DNA of 64,000 nucleotides, from the NCBI GenBank assembly GCA_011799875.1, contig CM022299.1, positions 338,852,447 through 338,916,446 on the forward strand, read 5' to 3'. This document shows positions 40,966 through 51,985 of this stretch, piece after piece (the stretch's first letter is position 1; every line of letters starts with the position of its first letter). The translations under genes were made by a program, and so were the position numbers. This DNA comes from Thinopyrum elongatum (taxonomy: Eukaryota; Streptophyta; Magnoliopsida; Poales; Poaceae). The notes below the pieces were generated by a model, which saw only the letters and a program-made list of their open reading frames with translations, did no database searches and was not told the origin of the DNA.

Positions 40966-43164
40966 CGGGCGCCGGCGATTGTTTAGATTAGGTTTACAGT
41001 AGGTTTTAGTACGGTTTGTGCGAAAAATGTAATGAATTTTGTCCGGTTTATAGGAAAAGTTTTTGAAATGTAATGAATTTCATCTGGTTAATTTGAAATT
41101 TGCTTTGTTTGCATGAACTTCGTTCGGTTAGTTCATATAGTTGTCGAAAGGTATGCAGGCAGCATTGGATGGCATCCTCTGGCATCAGTGTCCTCGGGCA
41201 GATGCCGGTGTAAATTTGTGGGTCAGCGCTGGAGATGCCCTAACTAGTATCATGCTATAATCGCTAACAGTGCTCCATTATTTCACAGGGAATAGTTATC
41301 CCTCGATCAAAATCAGATCTGCCGTGATTCGCACTCCTCCCACGTAAGAGTGGAGACGCTTGCTTACATAAAAATGGAGCAAGTGGATGGCACTGTAGCA
41401 CATCATATCACTCAAACCCACTAGGCCAAACTAGCCTGCCTAAAGCACGGGAAATCCCCGCCCTCGTCATTTTGTTCTGGATTTCTATCGATCGATCGCA
41501 CGAAAATGTTACACTTTGCAAGTTCAAAAGCAAAAGGCGGCACACTTAAAGCACGCTTGTCGCGTTCGCGTCGCACCCCCGACAGTCCATCTCGCACGCC
41601 GCTCACCAAAGGGGACACGCGTTGTCCTGCATTTTCACTGACATGTGGGACTGCAATTGAATAAACCGTCGATAGCCAAAATCTAATCAGTCGGCGGGCG
41701 TTAGCTGAGAAGAGAGAGACGGGGAAGGGAGAAGAGATCGCCCGCCGCCGCGCGCGGACTCCAAGAAATATGGTGATAATGTGAGGTGGGCAATGCGGGA
41801 GTCCGGACCGCTTCCAAGCCCCCTTCTGACTGCCCTGGCCCACCAGAAAACCCCTCCGCCCTCCAGCGTGCGCTCCCCCCAGGCGCCAGCTGCCCGCATT
41901 CATAGCAAGTACAATACTGGGCTCTGCAAGAGCCCGTCTCTACACGTGCTCCTAGGTATAAAAAAACAATTGTGTCCAAAAAAAAGAAGGTAAAAAACAT
42001 TTGAGAGGAAATAGATAGATAGAAAGTGAGAAAAAGTTGTAACCTTATAGCCAACCTTATAGTCAACACTATGGTACATGAGGAAGGAGGGAGTTGTGCA
42101 CATGCCAAGTTCACCGGGCTGCCGTGTTTCACACTCCTCCATCATAATAGTGGAGACAATAGCTTTCATAAAGAATAAACAATGAATACTCCTTGCTCGT
42201 CCTCGATATCGGAAAGAATACTTTAGTGCACCAGACAGTACTGTAGGGGAGAGTCACCCCGATCGTAGCGCAGGCACAACCTTTCCCACTGTCAGTTTGT
42301 CGGACGAAGGAACCATCATGACTTCGTTGAGTCCACTTCTTCGAGAAAACTTACTGTACCCGCAATACTGCTACCACACGCGAAGATTGGATGGCACTGT
42401 AGCATGTCATATCACTGAAACCCACTAGGCCAAAGTAGCCCGCCTAGGATTTGTATGTCTCTGTACTGCTATGATTTTGTGTTCTCAAAAAATATCCCTT
42501 GTCAATCTAACGACTAGGAGTAGAAAGAAAGGAGGGTCTTTCTCTGTCTCTAGATCTCTCTCCATCCCACAACCCCTCTAGCACACGTACACACTCTCTG
42601 TAGCCACTCCGAAAGTACGACGTCACTACACATTCACGCTTCCGACAAAAAAATTACACATTCACGCATGTTACAAGTACGTACCAATTTTGCTGGCTAT
42701 TAATGTGAATGTATCCGTGAACCAACTCTTTGAGTTTGATGCGAATTAATGTATAATTGTGGACTATTGTCTGATCGATCGCTAAGCCTACATTTTAGGA
42801 GCTTGGGCTATTGGCCGATTGACGACGGATCAGACCTATAAGCGTACCACGAGCTCATCAGCCCCAACGTTTCTCTTTGGTGAGTGTTTGCAAGCACTAT
42901 AGCTTGCAGAGTAGCTAGCCTACTAACACCAAGAATCATCAAACAAGCCCTGCTGATATGATAAAAAGTTAAAAATTGCATCTAAGCATGCCATATATTA
43001 CATCAAAAGGTGGTGAGGATACATCTGTTTCCATAACTCAGAGAGGGTTCGCGTGATTCACTATCAAACAAAAGTAGCAAGTACCACCGACACAAGACAA
43101 TGCACTAGCCCTAAGATGGTTTGATAACACAAATCGTTCTGGTAATTAAAACAATGCAAACTAC
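40966..43164. other. Interior of giant CACTA with diverged direct repeats
   Basis: Contains a block at 42100-42440 that resembles 36950-37330 (CTCGATATCGGAAAGAATAC, GGGAGAGTCACCCCG, CAACCTTTCCCACTG, CATCATGACTTCGTTGA). A shorter relative lies at 41320-41440 (GATGGCACTGTAGCA, CATATCACT, CCCACTAGGCCAAA). No convincing coding frame. Plus- and minus-strand frames at 41421-42169 have no known motif. Confidence 0.5.
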
Positions 43165-43907
43165 CTTGAAGGATTAGCGCGACCAAATATTTCTTATCAT
43201 CGATCTCTCGGGCAATGACCACAGCACGGACAGCGGCATGGGAATCAATCTCTGGGGCGATGTCCACTGGATGGACCGTGACATCGGAATCGATCTCTGG
43301 GGCGATGTCCACAGGACGGACAATGGCATGGTAATCGATCTCCAGGGCGACGTCCACAGGACGGACCGCGACATCGAAAACGATCTCTGGGGCGATGTCC
43401 ACAGGACGGACCGAGACATCAAAAACGATCTCTGGGGCGATGTCCACAAGCACCTGCACAACCCTAACATATTAGCAAGCACATTGCAAATAATCAAAAA
43501 CCACAACTATGGTAAGCCATTTTTTTACCTTGTGCAACTCACCGGGGGATCCCATCCCTCCGGGGGCCATCTCCTCGATGGGGGCCATCGCCTTGCCAGG
43601 GAAATACTGCTTCTCAACAGTGACTATCTCCTGAAACTAGGCCTTGAGCCTCTCATAGGTGGCCATTAGAGTTTCTCGGGTAGGCATGGTGGGGCCCTTG
43701 CTGTTCTTGTAGCTTTCTTTGAGGAGTTCATCCGCCAACGTCGTCAACTCTTTGGCCAGTACTTGTTTCTTGGAGTTCTTCGTCTCCATGGGTTGGCCCA
43801 CCAACATGGCCAACTCGTTGGTCGGTGCTCGCTTCCTGGAGATCTCTGTCTCTAGTGGGTTGTCCGCCGGCAACTCTTTGCCTAGTGCTCCAGGATCCAT
43901 CAATAAA
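43165..43907 (-). pseudogene. Minus-strand CACTA gene 2: two exons with 15-residue repeats
   Basis: Exon 1 (43907-43543) has acceptor TTTGTTTGTCAG and donor CCCCG-GTGAGT. It encodes a charged region (ETEISRKRAPTNELAMLVGQ, KNSKKQVLAKELTTLADELL) and then EIVTVEKQYFPGKAMAPIEE. One in-frame TAG (43637-43639, probably from CAG) interrupts it. Exon 2 (43453-43165) has acceptor TTGTGCAG and possible donor AAG-GTAGTT. It encodes six tandem 15-residue units of the type VDIAPEIVFDVSVRP. I do not recognise the protein; repeats plus charged helices fit an element-encoded DNA- or protein-binding factor. Further exons cannot be placed. Confidence 0.5.
43199..43447. repeat. 45-bp tandem repeat, six copies
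   Basis: TCTGGGGCGATGTCCAC recurs at 43251, 43296, 43341, 43386 and 43431, an exact 45-bp step; a more diverged unit starts at 43206. The period is a multiple of three, so the exon frame is kept. Confidence 0.95.
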
Positions 43908-44785
43908 CTGACAAACAAAAAGCAATCGAAAGGAAACCACAATCGCAATGAAAACGGGAAAAGAATAGGCAGTGAGAATCGGTCAGTGCTTCGCAAAAAG
44001 AAGATTCTTGGAATGAAAATATAGTAGCATCACTGATTTGCCCACCTTTCCTTCGTCGGTACAGAAGAAAAATGGCAGAAGTGAGTAGCCTGGAGTGAGG
44101 TTTTCTTCAAGATAGGGGAGAAAGGGCTTCAATGAGCGTTCCAGTGAAATGATGGTTGCTTCGTCCAGTCCAACTTTGAGGCCACTTTACCACTACTGGT
44201 AAAGGTGTGGGTTTTGTGATACGACGGGTCATGAAGGCCACACCGGGGTGACTGGTGAATCTTGACTGTAGCACCTCGCTGTGATTTGGTGGATGGCACG
44301 CGGGCCCGAATGCTTGATGTCCCGCATGTAATAGAGCGGCTAGTCAGATAGTAGTTTGGACGACAGACGAGGAGCTCCGTCCTGGTTTATTGGTCCCTAT
44401 GATAATCTGTGCCAAATTTTGACTATAAATTTAACTAACAAATGTTCATGCATGTCACAAAAAATTACATCATTGAAAACTATGTTCAAATACGAATCCA
44501 AGGATATAATTTTTGTTAACATGCACTAAGATTTTGTCAGTTAAATCTTTGGTCAAAATTTAGCACAAATTACAAAGGGGCCCAAAAAAGATTGTACTCT
44601 CACATTTTGTTTTATGGATACTCCCACGTAGAAAATATAAATAATAATGCATGTTGGTGCAGCCCACGTTTCCGATAATTTTAGCCGTGGGCTTGTTCAC
44701 AATTTTTACGAGGCGGTGGTTGTTCACTTAATGGAGGGTCTAGTACCAGACTTGAACGATACAAAGTGCGACCTGGCACACCATT
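43908..44785. other. Non-coding interior of giant CACTA
   Basis: Probably intron and flank of the minus-strand gene. The right half (44380-44650) is AT-rich. No motif recognised. Confidence 0.4.
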
Positions 44786-45031
44786 AGGGCTGGAACAAAA
44801 GCTCGTAGCTCGCGAGCAATGATCCCTTGATAGTTCGGCTTGTTATCCTCGTGGGTCGCTTCTTAATGAACAAAGCCAATCATCAATTTATTAAGGAGCT
44901 TAACGAAGCAGCTAACAAGTTTCACGTTACGTTCGTTAGTAACAACACAACACATGTATCATCTTACGTGAATTTTCTTTTAACGAGCTTCGAATGAATC
45001 GAGCCGAGCAGCTCGTTAATCCACCCCTGTA
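44786..45031. mobile_element. Probable hAT-type MITE
   Basis: Ends TAGGGCTGGAAC and, complemented, CAGGGGTGGATTAACGAG. Both lead into AGCTCG-rich sequence (AGCTCGTAGCTCGCGAGC; GAGCCGAGCAGCTCG). Flanks are ACACCATT and ACACCACT-like, an imperfect 8-bp match. The hAT call rests on the CAGGG ends and 8-bp spacing. Confidence 0.5.
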
Positions 45032-46242
45032 ACACCACTTGGAATAAGTGGGTAGCTATCTCAAAAAACAATCAACAACTCAAAAAAATCGGCGACCTGG
45101 CACGTACACAATTTTAAACGATTGTTTTGATGGAGTGAAAAAAGAAAACTACCGCACTATACGTATATATATAGGCATGAGCCTCCGCTCTTGCTTGCTA
45201 GGGTTGCTCTATTCACACACTCTCATCCTCTCGAGATCTAAACAAGATAGCGGTGGTAATACTGTCTTTCTATCCTCACAACTGGTTACAGACCCGGACA
45301 TATCCCCCTCCGTCGGTGAAGGGGAGGAGGGGTAGCGTTTAGGCCATCGTCGACAGCGAGGGAGGAGACCCATTGCCGGCCGCACCGTTATCTCTGGCCG
45401 AGCGCCGGCACGGGAGGTCCTCCGATCCCTTCATCGCTGCCCTAGTGTGGGTGGATCCGGCCTCCCGCTGCCCACCTATCCACACCCCGATGACCTTCAG
45501 GTATATCTTCCTTCGAAACCGGCCTAGCTCTACTTCCCCAGCTCGCTACATCGCTGCACGTGCATCATTTTCTACCTCTCAGCCCCCCTTGTAGCTAGGC
45601 TCGATCGGATGGTCCAACGTCACCTCATTTTTTTATATTGTTAGAGGTAAAGCTACTTCATGGAGTCGAATCTTGTACTTGGTTCAAACAAAAAATAAAG
45701 GGGGAAAAATTTAGTATGTACATCGGACTTGGTACAAACAGGAAACAAAGGGGGTGAAAGTAGTACAGACTGGTCATCCAACCGGTCTCTTGGTCGAAAA
45801 GGGAAATATAGGGGAAACGCCGTACACAGTGGTATGACCAGGACTAGATTTGCTATCCACACATAGGAATAGGTGGCTAGAGTGAACAAAAATGGGACCA
45901 ACCCAGATATGTTTCTTGGATGTTTGTTTCTCGGGGCAACAAACTCTGAATCACCACTTTATGCCCCGGTTTAGGTACATGGTGCTAGACTGCTAGTGCA
46001 CCCACTGTCCCATGCCCTTATAGCAAATATTTAGCTATTCTTAATCTAATGCCCCTGGTAAAATGAAGCCATGCCACTGTTATAAGCCATGACAAGTTTA
46101 ACCAATTGTTTTTGCCAGTAATTGTTTGAGACTCTGACTGTTTCCTCTGTAGCTTTTTGTGCAAACAGGGATATCCATTTCACCTCGTTTCTATTGCGAC
46201 CTTTTGGTGCACTTCACAAAACACTTTTTAAAAGAAGTGACT
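45032..46242. other. Interior of giant CACTA before the Del-type insertion
   Basis: A TATA-like ATATATATAG at 45163-45172 precedes a pyrimidine-rich leader, and 45330-45590 is GC-rich with short open frames. No family recognised. 45650-45780 contains two copies of CTTGGTWCAAACARRAAAYAAAG. Confidence 0.4.
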
Positions 46243-49089
46243 TGTAACATCCCAAATTTTTAATTTGGAATGTTATACATAGATCATTCACTGCATATCA
46301 TATTTTATTGCATTTCGTTTTGCGATCCTCGAAAATTCTAAGCAACTCAAGGACCCACGGAGAGAGTTGGGGATTTCACCGTTTTCATATTTGAATTTTC
46401 TCAAATATTGAAACAGGGATCAATTTGGTTTAACTATTTTTCTCTCCGAAAATATTTCATATTAAAAATATATGAGAGGAGATAATATGACTTCTCCAAA
46501 ATAAATGGAATATTGGAGGAAAAATATTAAAATCAAATAAATATTTTATTTGGATTTTTATTGCAAATTTTATTTGGATTTAGAAAAAAATATGCATTTT
46601 TCAAAATTGCATTAGAGTCCCAAATAAATGTTTACCTTGTCCGGGAGATTTTTAGAGGACGGGGAAAATTTATTTCGGGAATTTTGGAGTCCGTTTAGTA
46701 TTTCTTTTATTTGTTTTTCTGCGCGGAATTATTTAAAAAAAAAAAAAACCTCCGCCGGACCGAACTGGGCCGAAGCCCAGCCGGCCCAGCAGCCTCGCCG
46801 CCGCCTTTCCTCCCCGTGGCCGACCGGGACTCTCCCGGAGTCCGCCGCCGCCGCGCCTCCGCCCCGTCGCCCCCTCGCCCAAGCCACCCCCTCCCCCCTT
46901 AAAAAGCCGACCCGGGGCCCCCCCTGGAGCCCCAAGCCGCCGCCGCCGCCCGCCGCCGCCTGCCCTCGCCGCGCCGCCGAGCCGCCGCGCCGCCTGCCCT
47001 CGCCGCGCCAGCCGCCGCCGCTCGCCGCCGCTGCCGCCGCTGCCGGACGCCGCCGCCGCCGCATCGCGCCGCCGCGCCGCGCCCCGCCCCGTCGCCTCGC
47101 CGCCGCCGCTGCCCGCCGGAGCCTCGCCGGAATCCCGCCGCCGCCTCGGTTTTCGCGAGAAAACCGATCGGTTTTTGTTTAAACCCTAGATCTAGGTTCG
47201 GTTTTTTTTTAAATACCGGTTTATTCTTTTTAGATCGGTTTTCCGTCGGTTTAGTTATTTAGCGGACGTTCGTCCGTACGTTCGTTTTAACGAACGGTTT
47301 TCACCGTTTAACCGCAGACAGCGAACGTTCGTTCGTTAGCCTGTTCGTTAGTTTTCTTTTTCTCGGATTTTTCGCGATTATTTTCGATCGCGATTTCTGA
47401 TCCGATTTTCGTTTTAGTATAACTTTTCGCTCGTTTGTCGGAATCAGGCGATTCAAGCGCCTAGATCTTCGTCTCGAAGCCCTCTTTCTGTTTAACCAAC
47501 TTAAACAAGTTTTTGCTACTGTAAAATTTGACTTTAGTCCAGATTAGTAATCGAAGCTTGTTTCTTTCGCAGTTTGAGTTTCGTTGCTCCGTTTGATTCG
47601 ATTCTTTTTGCAAACCGGAGTTCTTCAGTTGAACTTTCTGGTTAGGTCTTCTCATTTGGATTTTACCCGTGCATCTTCGCTTGATTGCTTATGTATGCTA
47701 TTGTTTGTTTGCGATAGAGTACCCGGAGTGCGAAGCGTGCTACTACGAGTCCCTAGGATTTGCAGATCGTCAGCAAGGCAAGTAACACATTGATCATACT
47801 TCTTCGTTACCCAGTTTTTATGCATTAGTTTCGACCCTCAAATATTGCATGATTAGGATGTGATTAACTTGTGGGTATTGGGAAGTAGATGATGAGGTAG
47901 AACCTATTGCCCTTTTATTATAAAACCCTTGGGAGTTACTTCCACGCTATGCTTATGTTACCATGCTATGCTCGTAGACGTGGATTGGGTTTGAGTGTAT
48001 CCATGACAGATGTGAGATTTTAATTAATGGTTCAACTTAAGGTGGCAACTTTAATACACATCTGGGTGGATTGCTTGTTTGGGCACCTGGGGATATACCA
48101 GTGTTGTCCTAGGAGATCCCGGGGATATACCGTGTGATCCTCCTACGGTCCGCCACCCAGGCTCAAAGGGATCATAAGATTATTCATGCTAGAAACTTCC
48201 GTGTGCAGCCACAAGCTATTATGGGCTCTAGCATAGTTGAGTATGTTACATGACCTCTTTCAGTGGTAGGCTAGCAGATGTAGGGGAAAGTAGGTGTAAC
48301 TGTCTACCCAGAGTAAAGAGTAAATGTTTCTGAAAGACTGTGTCTCGGTCATCCGTTTCTCAAACACCATGTAGTGCGAGAAATCCAACGGAGGAGATCG
48401 AGTCTTGTGGGGAAAAGTGCACAAACCTCTGCAGAGAGTGTACAAACTAGTCATGATTAGCCGTGTCCCCGGTTATGGACATCTTGAGTATCTGGTTCTT
48501 GGATTATCACATTGAATCCCATCACTCTAAATTAATTTGTTGGGTTTAATAATTACTTTTAATTGGGATTGAGAGGGGGATTTACCTTCTCAATGTTCAA
48601 CAACCACCATGATAGTTAAATAAAATATATTCCTTTGTTGTAGGGAAAAATTGGCTTTTCGCAAAACAGTATAACACTAGAGCTTTTCCACCAGCCAAAT
48701 ATGCATGTAGTATTAGCAATTATTCTGTTCATTGCTCTACTGTGTTATATTGCCAGCATATTCCATGTGCTGACCCGTTTCAGGCTGCAACGTATCATGT
48801 TGCAGACTTTTCAGACGAAGAGTAAGGTGTGCTAGGTCGTTGTCGTGCACTCAGCTATGCCGTTGGAGTTGATGGACTCACTTTATCTTCCAAGCCTTCC
48901 GCTGTTATCTTAATTAGATGGCCTTAAGCCATATTTATTGTAAGCAGTTCTCTTTTGAGACATTCGATGTAATAAGTGTGTGATTGCTACTCTGTTATAA
49001 ATCCCTCAAGTACTGTGTGTGTCAGCATTACCGATCCAGGGATGACACTTGAACACAGAGATTCGATCCATTCGGGTCGGGTCGCTACA
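46243..49089 (+). repeat. 5' LTR of Del-type element (2847 bp)
   Basis: Starts TGTAACATCCCAAATTTT and ends GGGTCGCTACA, just before the PBS. The first part is AT-rich. 46750-47150 is extremely GC-rich with CGCCGC runs, followed by a T-rich stretch. The open frames on both strands in the GC-rich part are compositional. Confidence 0.88.
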
Positions 49090-49093
49090 GAGA

Positions 49094-49108
49094 TGGTATC
49101 AGAGCACA
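49094..49108 (+). other. Primer-binding site (initiator Met tRNA type)
   Basis: TGGTATCAGAGCACA, four bases after the LTR end. It is complementary to the 3' end of initiator methionine tRNA, as in most copia and chromovirus elements. Confidence 0.93.
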
Positions 49109-49197
49109 CGCTGACTGTAGGACACGACCACTAAGAAAAGCCATAGGTCACTCTTCCCTACTCATTTCTGACTTCTCTCCATCTTCTATTCCCTAGG

Positions 49198-49941
49198 ATG
49201 GCAGACTCAAGGAACAAGTTTACACAACCGGATGAAGACACACCTTTTGGACGACACTTGAAGGAAGTCACTAGGTACCTGAACATCGGAATACCAAGCT
49301 TCACCGGGACCTACACCGTCACTGTACCAGAAGAGGAGCGTTGGATGATTCGAGTTCAAATTCCAGGAAGGACATTCACGCCAGTTACGGAGCCCATAGA
49401 GTTTTCCTTTGATGCACCAACCTGGAGTCTAGGAAAGAGCATGGCAGCCCACATCGCCATGGGACGCATCGGCGAAGTGTATCACAAGGATCTTAAGGAC
49501 ACGATCTACCAGTTATGTGGGCGCCGAGATGAGCAATGGGAGATGATCAGCACCCGGAGGGACAGGTCCATTGCAGCTTTCATCCAGGAGTTAAACCAGC
49601 ACATTCGTCGACAGGAGAACCAGATGTGTGCAAGCATGATAGATTTGAAGAAGGTGATGACCAGGAACATGGAGCTAGAAGAGGAACTCAAGTCTACACG
49701 CGACGGATATGAGGAGGAAATCGCAATACTAGTGGAAAAGAATGACGACCTGACAAGGAAGCTAGGAGTATTCATGGGAGACCCCGCGCCCGGAGAAGAA
49801 GACGACGAACCTGAGGAAATTCGATCTGAAGACTACATCATCATCGACGACACCGAATCCGACCCCGACAGTAGTGATGATGATTATGAAGACGAAGCTG
49901 GAGCGGATATCAAGGAGTCTTCCACCGATCAAAATTTCTAG
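49198..49941 (+). CDS. Extra ORF before gag in Del-type element, unknown function
   Basis: An intact frame of 247 codons from ATG 49198 to TAG 49941. The N-terminal half is compact (RHLKEVTRYLNIGIPSFTGT, WMIRVQIPGRTFTPVTEPIE) and followed by SLGKSMAAHIAMGRIGEVYH. The middle is a long charged helix, probably a coiled coil (residues about 120-195; QELNQHIRRQENQMCASMID, MELEEELKSTRDGYEEEIAI). The tail is very acidic (EEDDEPEEIRSEDYIIIDD and DPDSSDDDYEDEAGAD). It has no zinc knuckle and is not gag, which follows 200 bp later on the same strand. The lack of breaks suggests recent function. Role unknown; a particle- or chromatin-associated accessory protein is a guess. Confidence 0.75.
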   Translation: MADSRNKFTQPDEDTPFGRHLKEVTRYLNIGIPSFTGTYTVTVPEEERWMIRVQIPGRTFTPVTEPIEFSFDAPTWSLGKSMAAHIAMGRIGEVYHKDLKDTIYQLCGRRDEQWEMISTRRDRSIAAFIQELNQHIRRQENQMCASMIDLKKVMTRNMELEEELKSTRDGYEEEIAILVEKNDDLTRKLGVFMGDPAPGEEDDEPEEIRSEDYIIIDDTESDPDSSDDDYEDEAGADIKESSTDQNF

Positions 49942-50141
49942 ATGACCACCATATTATCCTTAGCATTTTCCCCATGTAAATAGTAATAGTCCGAGCACTT
50001 TTGTAACGGTAGTTAGATAGATTGTATGCTCTTGCTTGAATTGAGTGGTGTGTTATGAATGTGTTTGTCTCATGTGCATATGGGTAGTGCTTTCTCACTA
50101 GACCTTACTCTATTCTAATCTCTTCCCTCTAAACCCATCAG

Positions 50142-50756
50142 ATGCCTCCGAGACGCGACACCGGATTTGTTTTCCCACCGGAGCTCACTCAGTTGATTCA
50201 ACAGCAGAATACCCTGATGCAGCTACTAGTTCAGAACCAAGACAACAACAACAACAACCCACCGCCACCACCACCAGTTGACAACTTAGCCCGTTTTCTG
50301 AGGTTGCAGCCGCCGGTGTTTTCCAGTAGCACCGAGCCAATAGTTGCGGATGACTGGCTACGCAGGATTGGAAGGGAGTTGACCACCGCAGGATGCACAG
50401 ACGCTGAGAAGGTGCGTTTTGCCGCACATCAATTGGATGGACCCGCAGCCTCATGGTGGGAGAATTACACAGCCACATTCCCTATAGCCAATGTCACTTG
50501 GGATCAGTTTCAGCAAGCTTTCCGCCCGGCACATGTCTCAGCAGGAGCTATGAGCATGAAGAAGCGTGAGTTTCGCAACTTACGCCAGGGAAACCGTACC
50601 GTGGGGCAGTACGTGGATGAGTTCAGTAAATTAGCTCGCTATGCCCCGGATGATGTGGCCACCGACGCCGCGAAGCAGGAGAAGTTTATGGAAGGGTTGA
50701 ATGATGTCGCGAACGTGTACGTACATACTGGTCGATCGGTCGCTATGCAACGATGA
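50142..50756 (+). pseudogene. Gag of Del-type element, 3'-truncated and fused to foreign sequence
   Basis: ATG at 50142 (MPPRRDTGFVFPPELTQLIQ) opens a Pro/Asn-rich N-terminus. The retrotransposon gag core follows: FSSSTEPIVADDWLRRIGRE, KVRFAAHQLDGPAASWWENY, TWDQFQQAF and MSMKKREFRNLRQGNRTVGQ. The match ends near codon 188 (FMEGLND, about 50705). The last 16 codons come from the adjoining repeat region, and the frame stops at 50754. The C-terminal zinc knuckle is missing. Gag would build the particle; this copy cannot. Confidence 0.85.
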
Positions 50757-51985
50757 ACCGTGGTCGAGTAGGTAGCGGCACGTGTCATAGTAGAGCCCCC
50801 CACATAGCAGTTCAGGCTATCCCGTCTAAACCGTGTACACATACATACAGCCACATGCCAAAAAATACGGCCACGTACGTACATACGAGCGGTGTCACGA
50901 AATGCGTACTCGCGCATACGGACGGCCAGGGCTTGTGTACATGGAGAGACAACGGACGGCAGCGACTCCGTCCTGTTTATCGACAGCTAACCGGCTGGGT
51001 CGGAACGGAGAAAACAACATCGTGTTCACCGGGAGCCAAGTGACAGGGTCGGAACATGTCCTGTTCATCGGGAGCGAAGCCACTAGGTCGAAACACGTCC
51101 TGTTCATCGGAAGCCAACCGGCTTGGACGAAACAGCCGGAACAGGGTCTGGCGTACTGCAAAACAGAGGAAAACGGCCTTATGTTCGACCGCGTACGGTC
51201 GAAACAGGGTCCTGTTCATCGGGAAGGGTCTGGCATACCGCAGAACGGAGGAAACGGCCTTCTGTTCGACCGGCTACCGTCGAAATAGGGTGCTGTTGAT
51301 CAGGAGGGGTGTGGCATACCGCAAAATGGAGGAAATGGACTTGTGTTGGAGCGCCTACGATTGAAATGGGGTCCTGTTCATCAGGAGGGGTGTGGTGTAC
51401 TGCAAAACGGGACTCCACGGGCTACTGTTCATCCACTGTCTACTGCCTCGCTCTAGCCTCCATGGGCTACTCTTCATCCACCATCGACTTCCTCCAGCCT
51501 CCACCTGCTATTGTTCATCCACCATCGACTTCCACCAGCCTCCACCAGCTACTGTTCATCCACGGGGTCTTGTTCATCAAGCCTCCACTAGCTACTGTTC
51601 AACCAGCCCTCCACGGGCTCCTGTTCATCCACCCTCCACCAGCTACTGTTCATGGAGACTCCACGGGGTCCTATTCATCCACCCTCCACCGGCCTCGACT
51701 CGATCGGGGTCCTGTTCATCCGGCGGCAACGGCATCTACTACCACGGGGTCCTGTTCATCCAACCCCCACAGGGAACTGTTCATCCAACCCCCAATAACG
51801 GTCACTGTTCATCAAGAGGCAGCAGGTTCGATCAGCTTAAGTTAGCAGCAGTACAGAAGGAATCGCTCGACCGGGTTCAGTTAACAGCCAGGGATCGATC
51901 GCTCGGGTTCAGTAACGTAGCTAGTGCAATCGGTCGGGTTCAGTAAGCGAACGCCTCGCTCGGGTTCAATTAGAGCCCAATGCCT
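50706..51985. repeat. Right-arm repeats of giant CACTA
   Basis: A run of degenerate tandem repeats. 48-bp-like units with CTGTTCATCGGGAGC are at 51020-51130. About 81-bp units start at 51144, 51226, 51306 and 51387 (GGTCTGGCATACCGCAAAAC, CCTGTTCATCAGGAGG). About 35-bp units with CTGTTCATCCACC and CTCCACCAGCTA lie at 51415-51800. CTCGGGTTCAGT boxes are at 51860-51970. The open frames are repeat by-products. Confidence 0.75.

Larger units (their letters stand above)
46243..50705 (+). mobile_element. Truncated Del/Tekay-type gypsy element
   Basis: The 5' LTR (46243-49089), PBS, an extra ORF and the first 188 codons of gag are present. Then the sequence changes abruptly at about 50706 to repeats resembling CACTA arm sequence. 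No pol and no 3' LTR. The methionine-tRNA PBS and the gag type point to the chromovirus Del/Tekay group. The 5 bases before the LTR are TGACT; no match is seen at the right break, as expected after a deletion. Confidence 0.85.

Noticed and set aside
43199..43447. CRISPR-like array
   Set aside because: Units are contiguous 45-bp repeats without unique spacers and lie in a spliced exon of a plant transposon.
46628..47182. A 184-codon Ala/Pro/Arg-rich protein
   Set aside because: It lies in the LTR; it follows from CGCCGC runs, and the opposite strand is equally open.
49094..49108. A tRNA gene
   Set aside because: It is only the complement of a tRNA 3' end acting as primer-binding site; no cloverleaf surrounds it.
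50833..51946. Several plus- and minus-strand frames of 80-184 codons
   Set aside because: All are read through degenerate tandem repeats; peptides repeat with the DNA period and differ between frames without any motif.
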